From assembly GCA_937959265.1 (NCBI GenBank), contig CALGMA010000015.1, positions 1 to 64,000 on the forward strand: a DNA stretch of 64,000 nucleotides, given 5' to 3'. The translations under genes and the position numbers were made by a program. This document shows, in pieces, positions 43,907 through 52,748 of this stretch (within the stretch, counting starts at the first letter, position 1; every line of letters starts with the position of its first letter). The notes under the pieces were generated by a model. The model was not told where the DNA came from. It did not search any database and was given only the letters and a program-made list of their open reading frames with translations. The stretch is from an uncultured Anaerolineae bacterium (lineage in GTDB: Bacteria > Chloroflexota > Anaerolineae > J036 > Brachytrichaceae).

Positions 43907-45585
43907 CAAGGATTCCTCCCTGCGGTCGGAATGACAGTTGGTTGATAACGGTAGAACGGCGCGTGCTCCGGCGGCAGCGGCGTGTTGCCCAGGATCAGGT
44001 CGGCGGCCTTCTCGGCGATCATCATCGTCGGCGCGTAAATGTTGCCGTTGGTGACGTAGGGCATGACCGACGCATCCACTACCCGCAACCCGTCCAGGCC
44101 GTGCACGCACATCGAGTTCGGGTCGGTCACGGCCATCGCGCCGACTCCCATCCTGCATGTGCAGCTCGGATGCAGCGCCGTCTCGCCGTCGCGCGCCACC
44201 CAGTCGAGGATTTCTTCATCGGTCTGCACCTGCGGCCCCGGTGATCGCTCGCCGCCGTTGAACGGTTCGAGCGCCGGTTGATTCAAGATCCGGCGCGCGC
44301 AATGAATCGCCTCGGCCCACTCGCGGCGATCCTCGGGTGTAGAGAGGTAGTTGAAGCGCAGCGCCGGCTTGGCTGTTGGGTCGCCGGACTTCAGCTTGAC
44401 GCAGCCGCGCGAGTTCGAGTACATCGGCCCGACGTGCACCTGATAGCCATGTCCGCCGCGCGGCGCGCTGCCATCATAGCGAATGGCAAGCGGCAGGAAG
44501 TGAAACATCACGTTTGGGTATTCGACCTCGTTGTTGCTGCGGATGAAGCCGCCGGCCTCGAAGTGATTCGTCGCCGCCGGTCCCCTCTTGAACAACACCC
44601 ACTGCAGGCCGATCCACGGCTTGTTGTACCACGTGAGCGCGGGCTGCATGCTGACCGGCTGTTTGCAGGCATACTGCACATACACCTCCAAATGGTCTTG
44701 CAGGTTCTCGCCCACGCCGGGCAGGTCATGCGCGGGTGTGATGCCCAGTGCGCGTAACTCCTTCGCATTGCCCACGCCCGACAGCATGAGTAGCTGGGGT
44801 GAGTTGATCGCGCCACCACACAGGATCACCTCTTTGCCGATGGCGCGCTCCACATTTCTCCCGCGTGTGTATTCGACGCCGATAGCGCGTCGGCCCTCGA
44901 ATAGCACGCGCGTAACGAGCGTGCGCGTGGTGACCTTCAAATTGCGACGGTGCATCACCGGGTGCAGATAGGCGCGTGCCGCGCTCAGCCGCCGGCCGCT
45001 GCGGATATTGCGGTCGAACTTGGCGAAGCCTTCCTGGCGATAGCCGTTCACGTCGTCTGTGAGTGCGTAGCCGGCCTGCTGCACTGCCTCAAAGAACGCC
45101 TTGAACAGCGGGCTCTCTGCTGGGCCGCGCTCCAGCACCAGCGGGCCCTTATCACCGCGCCACTCGTCGGCGCCGGCCAGGCACGTCTCCATGCGCTTGA
45201 AGTAGGGCAGGCAATGTGCGTAGTCCCAGTGAGCCATGCCTGGGTCGCGCGCCCATTTCTCGTAGTCCAGCGGATTGCCGCGCTGGAAAATCATGCCATT
45301 GATGCTGCTGCTGCCGCCGAGCACTTTGCCGCGCGCATGATAGATGCGTCGGCCGCCCATGAATGGCTCCGGCTCGGATTCGTATTGCCAGTCGTAGAAG
45401 CGGTTGCCGATCGGGTAGGCCAGCGCAGCAGGCATGTGGATGAAGATGTCCCACCAGTAGTCCGGCCTCCCCGCTTCCAGCACCAGCACGTTGTGCGATG
45501 GGTCTTCACTCAGGCGGTTGGCCAGCACGCAGCCGGCCGATCCACCGCCAACGATGATGAAATCGTAGTGTCCTCTGGCGTTCAT
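43906..45585 (-). CDS. betA: Choline dehydrogenase-like GMC oxidoreductase
   Basis: 559 residues, the normal BetA length. FAD loop GGGSAG at 13-18, GMC signature 1 [13 protein letters not shown], signature 2 [16 protein letters not shown], and C-terminal active-site region HPSCTCRMG with the late [10 protein letters not shown]. Close agreement with E. coli BetA is visible in [23 protein letters not shown] and CLPYF. It oxidises choline toward betaine aldehyde at the membrane. The neighbouring betaine transporter supports osmoprotectant synthesis and uptake in one locus. A betaine aldehyde dehydrogenase is not in the window. Confidence 0.9.
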   Translation of the reverse strand: MNARGHYDFIIVGGGSAGCVLANRLSEDPSHNVLVLEAGRPDYWWDIFIHMPAALAYPIGNRFYDWQYESEPEPFMGGRRIYHARGKVLGGSSSINGMIFQRGNPLDYEKWARDPGMAHWDYAHCLPYFKRMETCLAGADEWRGDKGPLVLERGPAESPLFKAFFEAVQQAGYALTDDVNGYRQEGFAKFDRNIRSGRRLSAARAYLHPVMHRRNLKVTTRTLVTRVLFEGRRAIGVEYTRGRNVERAIGKEVILCGGAINSPQLLMLSGVGNAKELRALGITPAHDLPGVGENLQDHLEVYVQYACKQPVSMQPALTWYNKPWIGLQWVLFKRGPAATNHFEAGGFIRSNNEVEYPNVMFHFLPLAIRYDGSAPRGGHGYQVHVGPMYSNSRGCVKLKSGDPTAKPALRFNYLSTPEDRREWAEAIHCARRILNQPALEPFNGGERSPGPQVQTDEEILDWVARDGETALHPSCTCRMGVGAMAVTDPNSMCVHGLDGLRVVDASVMPYVTNGNIYAPTMMIAEKAADLILGNTPLPPEHAPFYRYQPTVIPTAGRNP

Positions 45586-45603
45586 AGTGAATCAGGGTAG
45601 GGC

Positions 45604-45609
45604 TATTAT
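45604..45609 (+). promoter_or_regulatory. -10 box of the thioesterase gene (leaderless)
   Basis: TATTAT ends 7 nt before the ATG at 45617, without a ribosome site. The box lies 19 nt from the divergent betA start. Confidence 0.55.
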
Positions 45610-45616
45610 TGCATCC

Positions 45617-46528
45617 ATGCTGCTCGTTCACACCAGCGCCTTCAAAGTGCGCTTCTATGAATGCGACTTGTATGGCCATGTCAACAACGCCAACTATCTG
45701 CGCTACATGCAAGAGGCGGCCTTCGAGGCGTCGGCGGCTGCCGGCTATGATCCGCAGCGCTATGCGCAGATGGGTCGCATATGGTATGCACACGCCACGG
45801 ATATCGAGTACATTCGGCCAGCAAAGTACGGTGACACGGTCGCGGTGAAAACCTGGGTGGCCGACTTCCGACGCGTCACCTCACGCCGCGCCTATGAGCT
45901 GCATTCGATAACGATGGGCGCACTCATCGCCAGGGCAACTACGGACTGGGCTTTCCTCGATGCAGCGACGCAAAAGCCTGCTGCGATACCGGATGAGCTG
46001 ATCCGCGCCTTCTTCCCCGAAGGCTTGCCTGAACGACATCTTCATCGCGAGAAGTTTCCATCCGCACCGCCCGCGCCCAAGGGCGCATATCGCCTGCGCC
46101 GGCGTGTGCAATGGCGCGAGTGCGACTCGGCCGGCCATGTGAACAACGCCATCTACGCCGAATGGGCCGAGGAGTGCGGCATGCAGTGCATTGCACACTA
46201 TCGCTGGCCGGTCACGCGCATGGCTGCAGCCGGCGTTGGCATTTTCTACCGGCGCATGTGGATCGAGTACCTACGGCCGGCGTTGTTCGATGACGAGATT
46301 GAGGTCGTCGCCTGGTTGTCCGAGGTCAAGCGCGCGACGGCCATGCGTCACTTCACTGTGACGCGTCTATCCGACAGCGCGCTGCTTGCGCGCATCAATG
46401 TGCTGGGTGTGTGTGCCGATGTGCGCACCGGCGCGCCCCGGCGCATCCCTCAGGCGATGCTCGATGACTTCGCGCCGAACATCGCAGTCTGCCCGGTAGG
46501 CGATTGCGGTGAGGAGGAGAGGCGGTGA
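45617..46528 (+). CDS. Tandem hotdog-fold acyl-CoA thioesterase
   Basis: 303 residues containing two 4-hydroxybenzoyl-CoA thioesterase-type hotdog domains. The first (about 5-130) has VRFYECDLYGHVNNANYLRYMQEA (part), the second (about 155-280) has VQWRECDSAGHVNNAIYAEWAEE. In both, the catalytic Asp is in the ECD motif and HVNN follows. Most relatives have a single domain and assemble as tetramers; here two domains are fused. It hydrolyses acyl-CoA thioesters, chain type unknown. It overlaps the methyltransferase gene by four bases. Confidence 0.88.
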   Translation: MLLVHTSAFKVRFYECDLYGHVNNANYLRYMQEAAFEASAAAGYDPQRYAQMGRIWYAHATDIEYIRPAKYGDTVAVKTWVADFRRVTSRRAYELHSITMGALIARATTDWAFLDAATQKPAAIPDELIRAFFPEGLPERHLHREKFPSAPPAPKGAYRLRRRVQWRECDSAGHVNNAIYAEWAEECGMQCIAHYRWPVTRMAAAGVGIFYRRMWIEYLRPALFDDEIEVVAWLSEVKRATAMRHFTVTRLSDSALLARINVLGVCADVRTGAPRRIPQAMLDDFAPNIAVCPVGDCGEEERR

Positions 46529-47178
46529 AGTGCTGTGCTGGATCGAACTGCCGGGCGTTCGAGAGCGTCTTTAACGCATCGTATGCCGAGGACGACCTAG
46601 AGGACTATCGAAAGCATGGGCCGGCCCGGGCGACGCGCATGCTATTGCAGGCCATTCAGGATGCGACGCCGGTCGCCGGCGCGACGCTGCTCGACATCGG
46701 CGGAGGCGTAGGCGCGGCACATCACGAACTTTTGAAGGCTGGCGCGCGCTCGGCGGTGGATGTGGATGGCTCAAGTGCCTTTTTGGCGGCTGCGCGCCGG
46801 GAGGCTGAACGACTGGGTCACGCCGATCGCGTGACGTATCTACACGGCGACTTCGTCGCGCTGGCCGGCGAAGTCGCGCCGGCGGATATTGTCACGCTCG
46901 ACCGGGTGATCTGCTGCTATCCCGACATGCCAGAGTTGGTCGGCGCAGCCGCCGAGCGGGCGCAGCGCGTCCTTGGCCTGGTCTTCCCACGCGACGCGTG
47001 GTGGACGCGCGCCGGCGTGTGGTGCGTCAACCTGTTCGAGCGCCTGCGCCGTGATTCGTTGCTGTTCTACGTCCATCGCGTTGCAGAGGTGGATGCGGCC
47101 GTTGGACGCAGCGGCCTGAGTTTGCGGTTTCATCGCCGCGTCGGCATCCTGTGGCAGGTGCGCCTATACGTGCGGTGA
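46525..47178 (+). CDS. Class I SAM-dependent methyltransferase
   Basis: 217 residues. The SAM loop is LLDIGGGVGAAHHELL (about 50-65), followed by acidic VDVDGSSAF and DIVTLDRVICCYPD. The overall style resembles magnesium-protoporphyrin O-methyltransferase-like proteins, but no pigment genes are near, so the substrate is unknown. The start is GTG within the GTGA overlap with the thioesterase stop, with GAGGAGGAG just upstream. An operon of these two genes is likely. Confidence 0.83.
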   Translation: MKCCAGSNCRAFESVFNASYAEDDLEDYRKHGPARATRMLLQAIQDATPVAGATLLDIGGGVGAAHHELLKAGARSAVDVDGSSAFLAAARREAERLGHADRVTYLHGDFVALAGEVAPADIVTLDRVICCYPDMPELVGAAAERAQRVLGLVFPRDAWWTRAGVWCVNLFERLRRDSLLFYVHRVAEVDAAVGRSGLSLRFHRRVGILWQVRLYVR

Positions 47179-47182
47179 TGTC

Positions 47183-47211
47183 GTGCCGTAGTTGCCGGCT
47201 GTTCACGGCAC
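47183..47211. terminator. Weak hairpin between convergent genes
   Basis: GTGCCGT (47183-47189) pairs with ACGGCAC (47205-47211). It lies between the methyltransferase stop and the lipoprotein stop and may end transcripts from either side. There is no T-run. Confidence 0.3.
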
Positions 47212-47970
47212 ACGGATCACGGCGAACACGCGGTTGCCGAAGAATTGCCCACTCGGATCTTTCAAGCGCCAAGTGGTCGTGTAAACGCCGGGTTGCGTCG
47301 GCGCGGTCAACGGCACGCTGATATCTACCACACCGTTGCTCGGCGTCGGCCGGATCGGCTCGCTGCCGGTCGGGTGCATGGGCGTATCGGAGAAGAAGGC
47401 AATGGTGTAGCCCTCGCCCCAATCGCAGCCGCTGGTATTGCGCATGCGCCAGGTCTTGGTGAAGGTCGCGCCGGCGGCGATTGGCGTGCCGTCTGGAATG
47501 CTGACGTCCTCGACGAATGCAGCCGTCAGGATACACCCGCCTGGGCCGGCAACCAGCGTGGTCTCAATCGGCGGCAGAGAGGCGGGCGGCTCCTCGCCGA
47601 TGACGAGCGTAATCGTATAAGGCTCACTGGCGATGCCGGTGGCATCCACGGCCACCGCGCGCAGTTGTAGCCGCCCTTGCGCGCGCGGGGTGTACTCGAT
47701 GCGCGTGGAGAACGTGAGCGATGGCTCCGGGTTAGGCTGTGTGGCGACGATTTGCTCGTCGAGCATAATTTCAACGCGGATCACATTTCGGCTGGCGACG
47801 GCAGCGATCGTGAGCGGGATCGTTTCGCCGGGTTCATAGCGCGCCCCGTCCGGCGGGGTCACGATCGCAACCATCGGCTTGAGGTCGCTCGGAGGAGGAT
47901 TGCTGCAGGCAGAGATTCCAACGAGAAGCGCTGCGGCAAACGCGCGCCAGCCGAGCTTTCGTAGCGCCAC
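47203..47970 (-). CDS. Lipoprotein with NBR1-like Ig domain
   Basis: 255 residues. The lipoprotein signal ends LLVGISAC (Cys22). A bacterial Ig/cadherin-like domain follows (about 30-125: VAIVTPPDGARYEPGETIPL, VDATGIASEPYTITLVI). The C-terminal 105 residues resemble the NBR1 central Ig domain: FTKTWRMRNTSGCDWGEGY, then VPLTAPTQPGVYTTTWRL. Such domains are common in extracellular proteins of Chloroflexota and mediate binding. The role is unknown. The GTG start at 47970 follows a TAAAAT by 6 nt, so the message should be leaderless. Confidence 0.8.
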   Translation of the reverse strand: MALRKLGWRAFAAALLVGISACSNPPPSDLKPMVAIVTPPDGARYEPGETIPLTIAAVASRNVIRVEIMLDEQIVATQPNPEPSLTFSTRIEYTPRAQGRLQLRAVAVDATGIASEPYTITLVIGEEPPASLPPIETTLVAGPGGCILTAAFVEDVSIPDGTPIAAGATFTKTWRMRNTSGCDWGEGYTIAFFSDTPMHPTGSEPIRPTPSNGVVDISVPLTAPTQPGVYTTTWRLKDPSGQFFGNRVFAVIRVP

Positions 47971-47976
47971 GTCGCC

Positions 47977-47982
47977 ATTTTA
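47977..47982 (-). promoter_or_regulatory. -10 box of the NBR1-like lipoprotein gene (leaderless)
   Basis: TAAAAT on the minus strand ends 6 nt before the GTG at 47970, with no ribosome site. Confidence 0.55.
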
Positions 47983-48101
47983 GACGAACGGGACTGCCGA
48001 AGGGGCCACACGAATCGTACGGTTGCCGCAGACTGAGCCTGCTGAAGCCGGTCGAAGCCCGCGGGCCGGCGCATTCTCATGCTAATCATGGCTGATGCGG
48101 T

Positions 48102-48107
48102 TACAAT
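48102..48107 (+). promoter_or_regulatory. -10 box of the MFS transporter gene (leaderless)
   Basis: TACAAT ends 9 nt before the ATG at 48117. No ribosome site lies between. Confidence 0.55.
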
Positions 48108-48116
48108 GCACGCCCA

Positions 48117-49487
48117 ATGCAGCAGACAATCGAAAGCGCGCAGGATGGGCTTACGACAGTCCAGGAAGCTGTAAAGGCACCCGTTCACCTGCTGGAAGCA
48201 CGTCGTAACTTACACCGGCTGCAGACTGTCATCCGTTTTGCCTCGCTCGCAACTTCCGCGCTGGTCGTCGCGCTGCCGATCTATTCGAGTAACTTCAATG
48301 CCAGCGGCCTGGAAAAGGGCTTGCTTTTCGCTATCCCGGCCTTCATGATGGCCATCGCCCGACCGATCATCGGGCGCAGCATGGACCTCTACGGCCGCCG
48401 GTTCTTCCTGTGCCTGGGCGTCGGCATTTTGTTACTGGCGATGGTGTTGTTCATCTTCGCCCGCGAGTTCAGCTTCGGGCTCGGGGGAATAACGATTCAG
48501 GCGGATGCATCATTCGCGGTGACCATGCTCTTCATCGCCCGCACGGTTCAGGGCTTCGGGCTGGGCACGATGTTGCTCTCTTCATACACCATCACGGCGG
48601 ATCTGGCGCGACAGAGCGGCCGCGGCTCTAGCTTTGGCTATACCGAGGAAGCGCAATACCGGGGCGGGTTGTATGGCGGTCTGATCGCCGTTCCTATCCT
48701 GCTGCTGTTCGGTTTCGATCCCACGCATGGGTTGCGATTGAATCAAACGGTGTGGTCGGTGATCTTCGTGGTGTATGCGCTTGGGGCGCTGCTCGCCCTC
48801 GTCCTGGCGGTGCGCACGGTGCCGGAGACGCGCAAATACGCCTTGATCGAAGCGGAGCGTGAGGAAGCGATTCAGCAGAAGATAGACCCGCAGTTGTACG
48901 TCTTGATGGCGATCGTCATGCTGACCACCGCTTCATCTTATGGGTTGGCGCCGTTCATCCTGACTTTCATTCAAGATCATCTCACGCAGAATCTGCTGCT
49001 GATTGCTATGGCTTACATCCCGGCAGCGCTGATCTGGGCGTTCTTGCCCTCACGCCTGGGTCAGGTTGCGGATCGCGTCGGGCGCAAGCCGCCGATGGTC
49101 GTTGGCCTGACGATGAGCGGCCTGTTCTCGCTCACCATCCCTTTTCTGAGCATGGTCTTCCCTAGCGTCAACATGGCCATCTTCGCGCTCATGCTCTTCG
49201 CGACGCTCGAAGCAGCCTGCTATGCTGCCGCCGTGCCGGCCGAGCAAGCGATGGTCGCCGATATGACCGGTGGCAAACAACGCGGCATCGGTTTCGGCTT
49301 GTATACCCTGGCGCAGTCCATGGGACAGGTGTTCGGCCCATTGCTGATGGGCGTGCTCTACGACTGGGATCGCGCCGGACCCTTTCTGGCCAACGCCGTC
49401 ATTTTGATCATCGGCAGCTTGTTGGTGGTGTCGGTGCTGCAGGATCCGGCCAAACGGCGCCGCTCGCTCGTGAGCATCGGTAAGTGA
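48117..49487 (+). CDS. Major facilitator superfamily transporter
   Basis: 456 residues with twelve predicted helices. The MFS loop motif between helices 2 and 3 is GRSMDLYGRRFF, and its counterpart in the second half is GQVADRVGRKPP. A 35-residue charged N-terminal stretch precedes the first helix, and a long cytoplasmic loop (about 240-260, ETRKYALIEAEREEAIQQK) joins the halves. Drug or metabolite efflux is the likely role, without substrate evidence. Its stop overlaps the deacetylase gene's possible GTG start, suggesting one operon. Confidence 0.88.
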   Translation: MQQTIESAQDGLTTVQEAVKAPVHLLEARRNLHRLQTVIRFASLATSALVVALPIYSSNFNASGLEKGLLFAIPAFMMAIARPIIGRSMDLYGRRFFLCLGVGILLLAMVLFIFAREFSFGLGGITIQADASFAVTMLFIARTVQGFGLGTMLLSSYTITADLARQSGRGSSFGYTEEAQYRGGLYGGLIAVPILLLFGFDPTHGLRLNQTVWSVIFVVYALGALLALVLAVRTVPETRKYALIEAEREEAIQQKIDPQLYVLMAIVMLTTASSYGLAPFILTFIQDHLTQNLLLIAMAYIPAALIWAFLPSRLGQVADRVGRKPPMVVGLTMSGLFSLTIPFLSMVFPSVNMAIFALMLFATLEAACYAAAVPAEQAMVADMTGGKQRGIGFGLYTLAQSMGQVFGPLLMGVLYDWDRAGPFLANAVILIIGSLLVVSVLQDPAKRRRSLVSIGK

Positions 49488-49492
49488 TTGCC

Positions 49493-50587
49493 ATGCCTGC
49501 GGTCGGCTATCTCTATGATCCCATCTTCCTGGCACATGATCTGCCGGGGCATCCAGAGAACGCCAAACGCTTGCAGGCGATCATAGACCTGCTGCGCGAG
49601 CGGGATGCGCTGGCTTCACTGAACGCCCTGCCGTTCAGAGCGGCCACTTTCGAGCAATTGACCGCGTTGCATTCACCGCTCTACGTCTCGCGGGTGTATG
49701 CGCTCAGCGAGCGCAGGCGCGGCGCGCTCAACCCCGATACCTACGTCACGGCTGCCTCTTTCGATGCCGCAGCGATGGCCGTGGGCGCCAGCCTTGCTGC
49801 AACCGAGGCCGTCTTGAAAGGCAAGATGCAGCGCGCCTTTGCGCTGGTGCGGCCGCCAGGGCATCACGCTTTCGCCGACCACGGAGAAGGATTTTGCCTC
49901 TTCAACAACATCGCGTTTGCGGCCAAGCACGCGCTTGATGACATTGACGCGGAACACGATTACGCCTGGTCGCCTTCGGCAGTGCGCAACCATCGCAACG
50001 CCCGGCCAGAACGCGTGATGATCGTGGACTTCGATGTGCATCATGGCAACGGCACACAGGCTCTCTTTTACGACGACCCGCGCGTGCTCTACTTCTCGGT
50101 CCACGAGTATGGCTGGGTGTACCCCGGCACCGGCGCCGCCGATGAACGCGGCAAGGGCGTAGGTCGCGGGGCGACGATCAACGTGCCCTTGCCGCCGGAA
50201 ACGGGCGACTTTGGATACGCGCTCGTCTTCGATGAGATCCTCGTCCCGGCCGCGCGACGGTTCGCCCCCAACTTGCTGCTGGTCTCGGCCGGCTTCGACG
50301 CGCACTGGCGCGACCCGCTGGCACACATGCACGTCTCGCTGGCCGGCTTTGCGCGCATGATGCGCGTGCTCTGCGATTTGAGCGATGAGCTGTGCGGTGG
50401 AAGGATGGTCGTCGTGCTCGAGGGTGGCTATGATCTGCAGGCGCTCAGCTATGGCGTGCTCAATGCGTTGCGCATCATGCAGGGCAACCTCGCCGATGTC
50501 GAAGATCCACTCGGCCCATGTCCGGCGGAGGAAGTGCCGGTCGAAGACTTGATTGCTACCTTCGCGGTGCTCAACGGCCTGAAGTGA
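49493..50587 (+). CDS. Histone deacetylase-family (AcuC-like) deacetylase
   Basis: 364 residues. The zinc-dependent deacetylase fold is marked by HPENAKRLQAI, RPPGHHAFADHGEGFCLFNN with the His-His pair, the metal site DFDVHHGNGTQ, SVHEYGWVYPGTG, and late VSAGFDAHWRDP and LEGGYDLQAL. The bacterial family removes acetyl groups from polyamines, proteins (AcuC) or other amides. ATG at 49493 is used; a GTG at 49484 overlapping the MFS stop would add three residues. The DUF6483-like gene follows 5 nt downstream. Confidence 0.9.
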   Translation: MPAVGYLYDPIFLAHDLPGHPENAKRLQAIIDLLRERDALASLNALPFRAATFEQLTALHSPLYVSRVYALSERRRGALNPDTYVTAASFDAAAMAVGASLAATEAVLKGKMQRAFALVRPPGHHAFADHGEGFCLFNNIAFAAKHALDDIDAEHDYAWSPSAVRNHRNARPERVMIVDFDVHHGNGTQALFYDDPRVLYFSVHEYGWVYPGTGAADERGKGVGRGATINVPLPPETGDFGYALVFDEILVPAARRFAPNLLLVSAGFDAHWRDPLAHMHVSLAGFARMMRVLCDLSDELCGGRMVVVLEGGYDLQALSYGVLNALRIMQGNLADVEDPLGPCPAEEVPVEDLIATFAVLNGLK

Positions 50588-50592
50588 ACACC

Positions 50593-51261
50593 ATGCGCTA
50601 TTCACAAGACTACATCAAACGCATGATCGAGCAGTTCGGTGAGTTTTTGCTCGCGCTCAAGCAACTGCTCACCGAGGACAGGCGCGCGGAGGCCCGCGAA
50701 CAACTCGATCTGGCCTACCGTGAACTGTTGGGCATGGCGCCGCAGTTCGTCCGCGATGTGCCCGACGACTACTTGATCCTGGCGACCGGCCTCACCCAAG
50801 TCGGCGACATGAATAAAAGCGTCGTGCTCGGCGAGTTGTTGAGCGCCGACGGCGACTGGCACGCCCTGGCTGGCGAATATGACGTGGCACAGGCCTGCTA
50901 TCTGAAAGCGGCCAACGTGCTGCTCGAGGCGCTGTTGCGGCAGCCTTTTGGTGTCGCCAAAGACGACATCGCGCGGGTGGATGCGCTGGTTGAGAAGTTG
51001 GCGCATTTCGATGTGCCGTTCGAAACGCGTGAGCGCCTGTTCCGCTATCACGAGCGCATTCATCGCTTCGCCGATGCCGAAGACGACCTGTATTGCCTGC
51101 TCGAGGCTGCGCCGGAGGATGAATCGCTGCTTGAAGCGGGCGTGGTGTTTTACGAGCGACTGCTGCGACTCAAGAATCATGAGTTGCTGCTGGGCGGCCT
51201 GCCGCGCGACGAAGTCGAAGCCGGCCTGGCCGAGCTAGAGGCGCGGCGTCCGCCTGCTTGA
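50593..51261 (+). CDS. DUF6483-like tetratricopeptide-type helical protein
   Basis: 222 residues, almost all helical. The N-terminal MRYSQDYIKRMIEQFGEFL resembles the DUF6483 family, whose function is not known; the rest (about 90-210) looks like helical repeats (YLKAANVLLEALL, LYCLLEAAPEDESLLEAG). There is no signal peptide, so it should be cytoplasmic. The gene lies 5 nt behind the deacetylase gene and is probably co-translated. Family assignment is from memory of the N-terminal motif and is moderate. Confidence 0.68.
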   Translation: MRYSQDYIKRMIEQFGEFLLALKQLLTEDRRAEAREQLDLAYRELLGMAPQFVRDVPDDYLILATGLTQVGDMNKSVVLGELLSADGDWHALAGEYDVAQACYLKAANVLLEALLRQPFGVAKDDIARVDALVEKLAHFDVPFETRERLFRYHERIHRFADAEDDLYCLLEAAPEDESLLEAGVVFYERLLRLKNHELLLGGLPRDEVEAGLAELEARRPPA

Positions 51262-51330
51262 CGCGCGCCGCGGGCGACAGGCAGATACCCGATACCGAAA
51301 ACCAAACACCAAACACCAAACGCAATCCAC

Positions 51331-52614
51331 ATGTCCATCACCGTCTTACTTGGCGCCCAATGGGGCGACGAAGGCAAAGGCCGGATCACCGATGCGCTGG
51401 CGGCGGATGCGGACATCGTCGCGCGCTTCAACGGCGGCGACAACGCCGGTCACACCATCACCATCGGTTCGCGGGTGTTCAAGTTGCACCTGTTGCCGGC
51501 CGGCATCTTCCGTGAACGATGCCTGAACATCATCGGCAACGGCGTCGTGCTCAATCCGATCCACTTTCTGAAAGAGCGCGATGAGATCGTCGCTGCCGGA
51601 TTTCCGGTCACGCCGGAGAACCTGCAGATCAGCGAGGCCGCGCACGTCATCCTGCCGGGGCACATCGCGCTCGACGCCGCGCGCGAAGCGACTCGAGGCG
51701 GCATCGGCACCACGCAGCGCGGCATCGGTTTTGCCTACAGCGACAAGGCGGCGCGCCTGGGGCTGCGCGCAGGGCTGATGCGCGACCCCGAGCGATTCGC
51801 CAGCGCTGTATACGAGCACACCCAACGTGTCAATCGCTTACTCGAGCGCGAATACGAGCGGCCGCCGCTCGACGCCCAGGCAGTCGCCGACCAGTACGCC
51901 GAGGCGGCGCGACAAGTCACGCCCTACCTGGCCAACACCTTTCGCACGCTGCATCGCGCCCTGGCGCAGGGCAAGCGCGTGTTGGCCGAAGGCGCGCAAG
52001 CCGTCATGCTCGATATTGACCACGGCACGTATCCGTTCGTCACGTCGTCCAGCGCAACTATCGGCGGTGTATTGACCGGCCTGGGCGCGCCGGCCCAAGC
52101 GATCACGCGCGTCGTCGGCATGGCGAAAGCGTTTTGCACGCGCGTCGGCGCGGGGCCGTTCGTCACCGAGCTGGACGGCGAGCTGGCGCTGCGCTTGCGC
52201 GGCACCGGCGCGAACCCATGGGACGAATACGGCGCGACAACCGGCCGGCCGCGTCGCGTGGGATGGTTCGATGGCGTGGCGCTGCGCTATGCCGCGCAAA
52301 TGAATGGCCTGACCGAGCTGGCGCTCACCAAGCTGGACATCCTCACCGGCCTGGACCCGCTGCGCATCTGCGTGGCTTACGCATACCGCGGCGCGCAACT
52401 GGAGGATTTCCCGCAGGATAGCGAAATCCTGGCGCAGTGCCGGCCGATCTACGAAGAGCTGCCGGGGTGGAAGGACGATGTCACATCGGTCCGCAGCTTC
52501 AATGATCTGCCGGCGGAGACACGCGCCTACATCGCCCGGATCGAGGTGTTGGCCGGGGTCCAGGTGACGATGGCCAGCGTGGGGCCTGAGCGCGAACAGT
52601 TGGTGATGCGTTAG
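51331..52614 (+). CDS. purA: Adenylosuccinate synthetase
   Basis: 427 residues, standard length. The GTP/IMP site starts GAQWGDEGKGRITD (residues 8-21) with catalytic Asp in GDEGKG; the usual Lys-Ile-Val is Arg-Ile-Thr here. Catalytic His is in NAGHT. IMP-binding GTTQRGIGFAYSDK and the C-terminal LPGWKDDV and RIEVLAGV segments agree with PurA. It makes adenylosuccinate from IMP, aspartate and GTP in AMP synthesis. It stands alone: 69 nt separate it from the preceding gene, and recA has its own promoter. Confidence 0.95.
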   Translation: MSITVLLGAQWGDEGKGRITDALAADADIVARFNGGDNAGHTITIGSRVFKLHLLPAGIFRERCLNIIGNGVVLNPIHFLKERDEIVAAGFPVTPENLQISEAAHVILPGHIALDAAREATRGGIGTTQRGIGFAYSDKAARLGLRAGLMRDPERFASAVYEHTQRVNRLLEREYERPPLDAQAVADQYAEAARQVTPYLANTFRTLHRALAQGKRVLAEGAQAVMLDIDHGTYPFVTSSSATIGGVLTGLGAPAQAITRVVGMAKAFCTRVGAGPFVTELDGELALRLRGTGANPWDEYGATTGRPRRVGWFDGVALRYAAQMNGLTELALTKLDILTGLDPLRICVAYAYRGAQLEDFPQDSEILAQCRPIYEELPGWKDDVTSVRSFNDLPAETRAYIARIEVLAGVQVTMASVGPEREQLVMR

Positions 52615-52653
52615 CGCGCCATCCCAACGGCAGCCGGGGATGACGGCAGCGCC

Positions 52654-52681
52654 TTGCTCACCGATACGAACGCGATATAAT
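52654..52681 (+). promoter_or_regulatory. Promoter of recA
   Basis: TTGCTC (52654-52659) and a consensus TATAAT (52676-52681) are separated by 16 nt. Transcription would begin near 52688, inside the SOS box. Confidence 0.7.
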
Positions 52682-52683
52682 TA

Positions 52684-52695
52684 GAACAGTTGTTC
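52684..52695 (+). promoter_or_regulatory. SOS (LexA) operator of recA, GAAC-N4-GTTC
   Basis: GAACAGTTGTTC is an exact match to the GAAC-N4-GTTC box used by LexA in Gram-positive-type SOS systems. It starts 3 nt after the -10 box and covers the transcript start, the ideal position for repression. Confidence 0.8.
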
Positions 52696-52748
52696 GGGTG
52701 GCCGCCCCAGGCTGGTGAACATCCGGCGGCGTTCCAAGGAGAAGAGAA

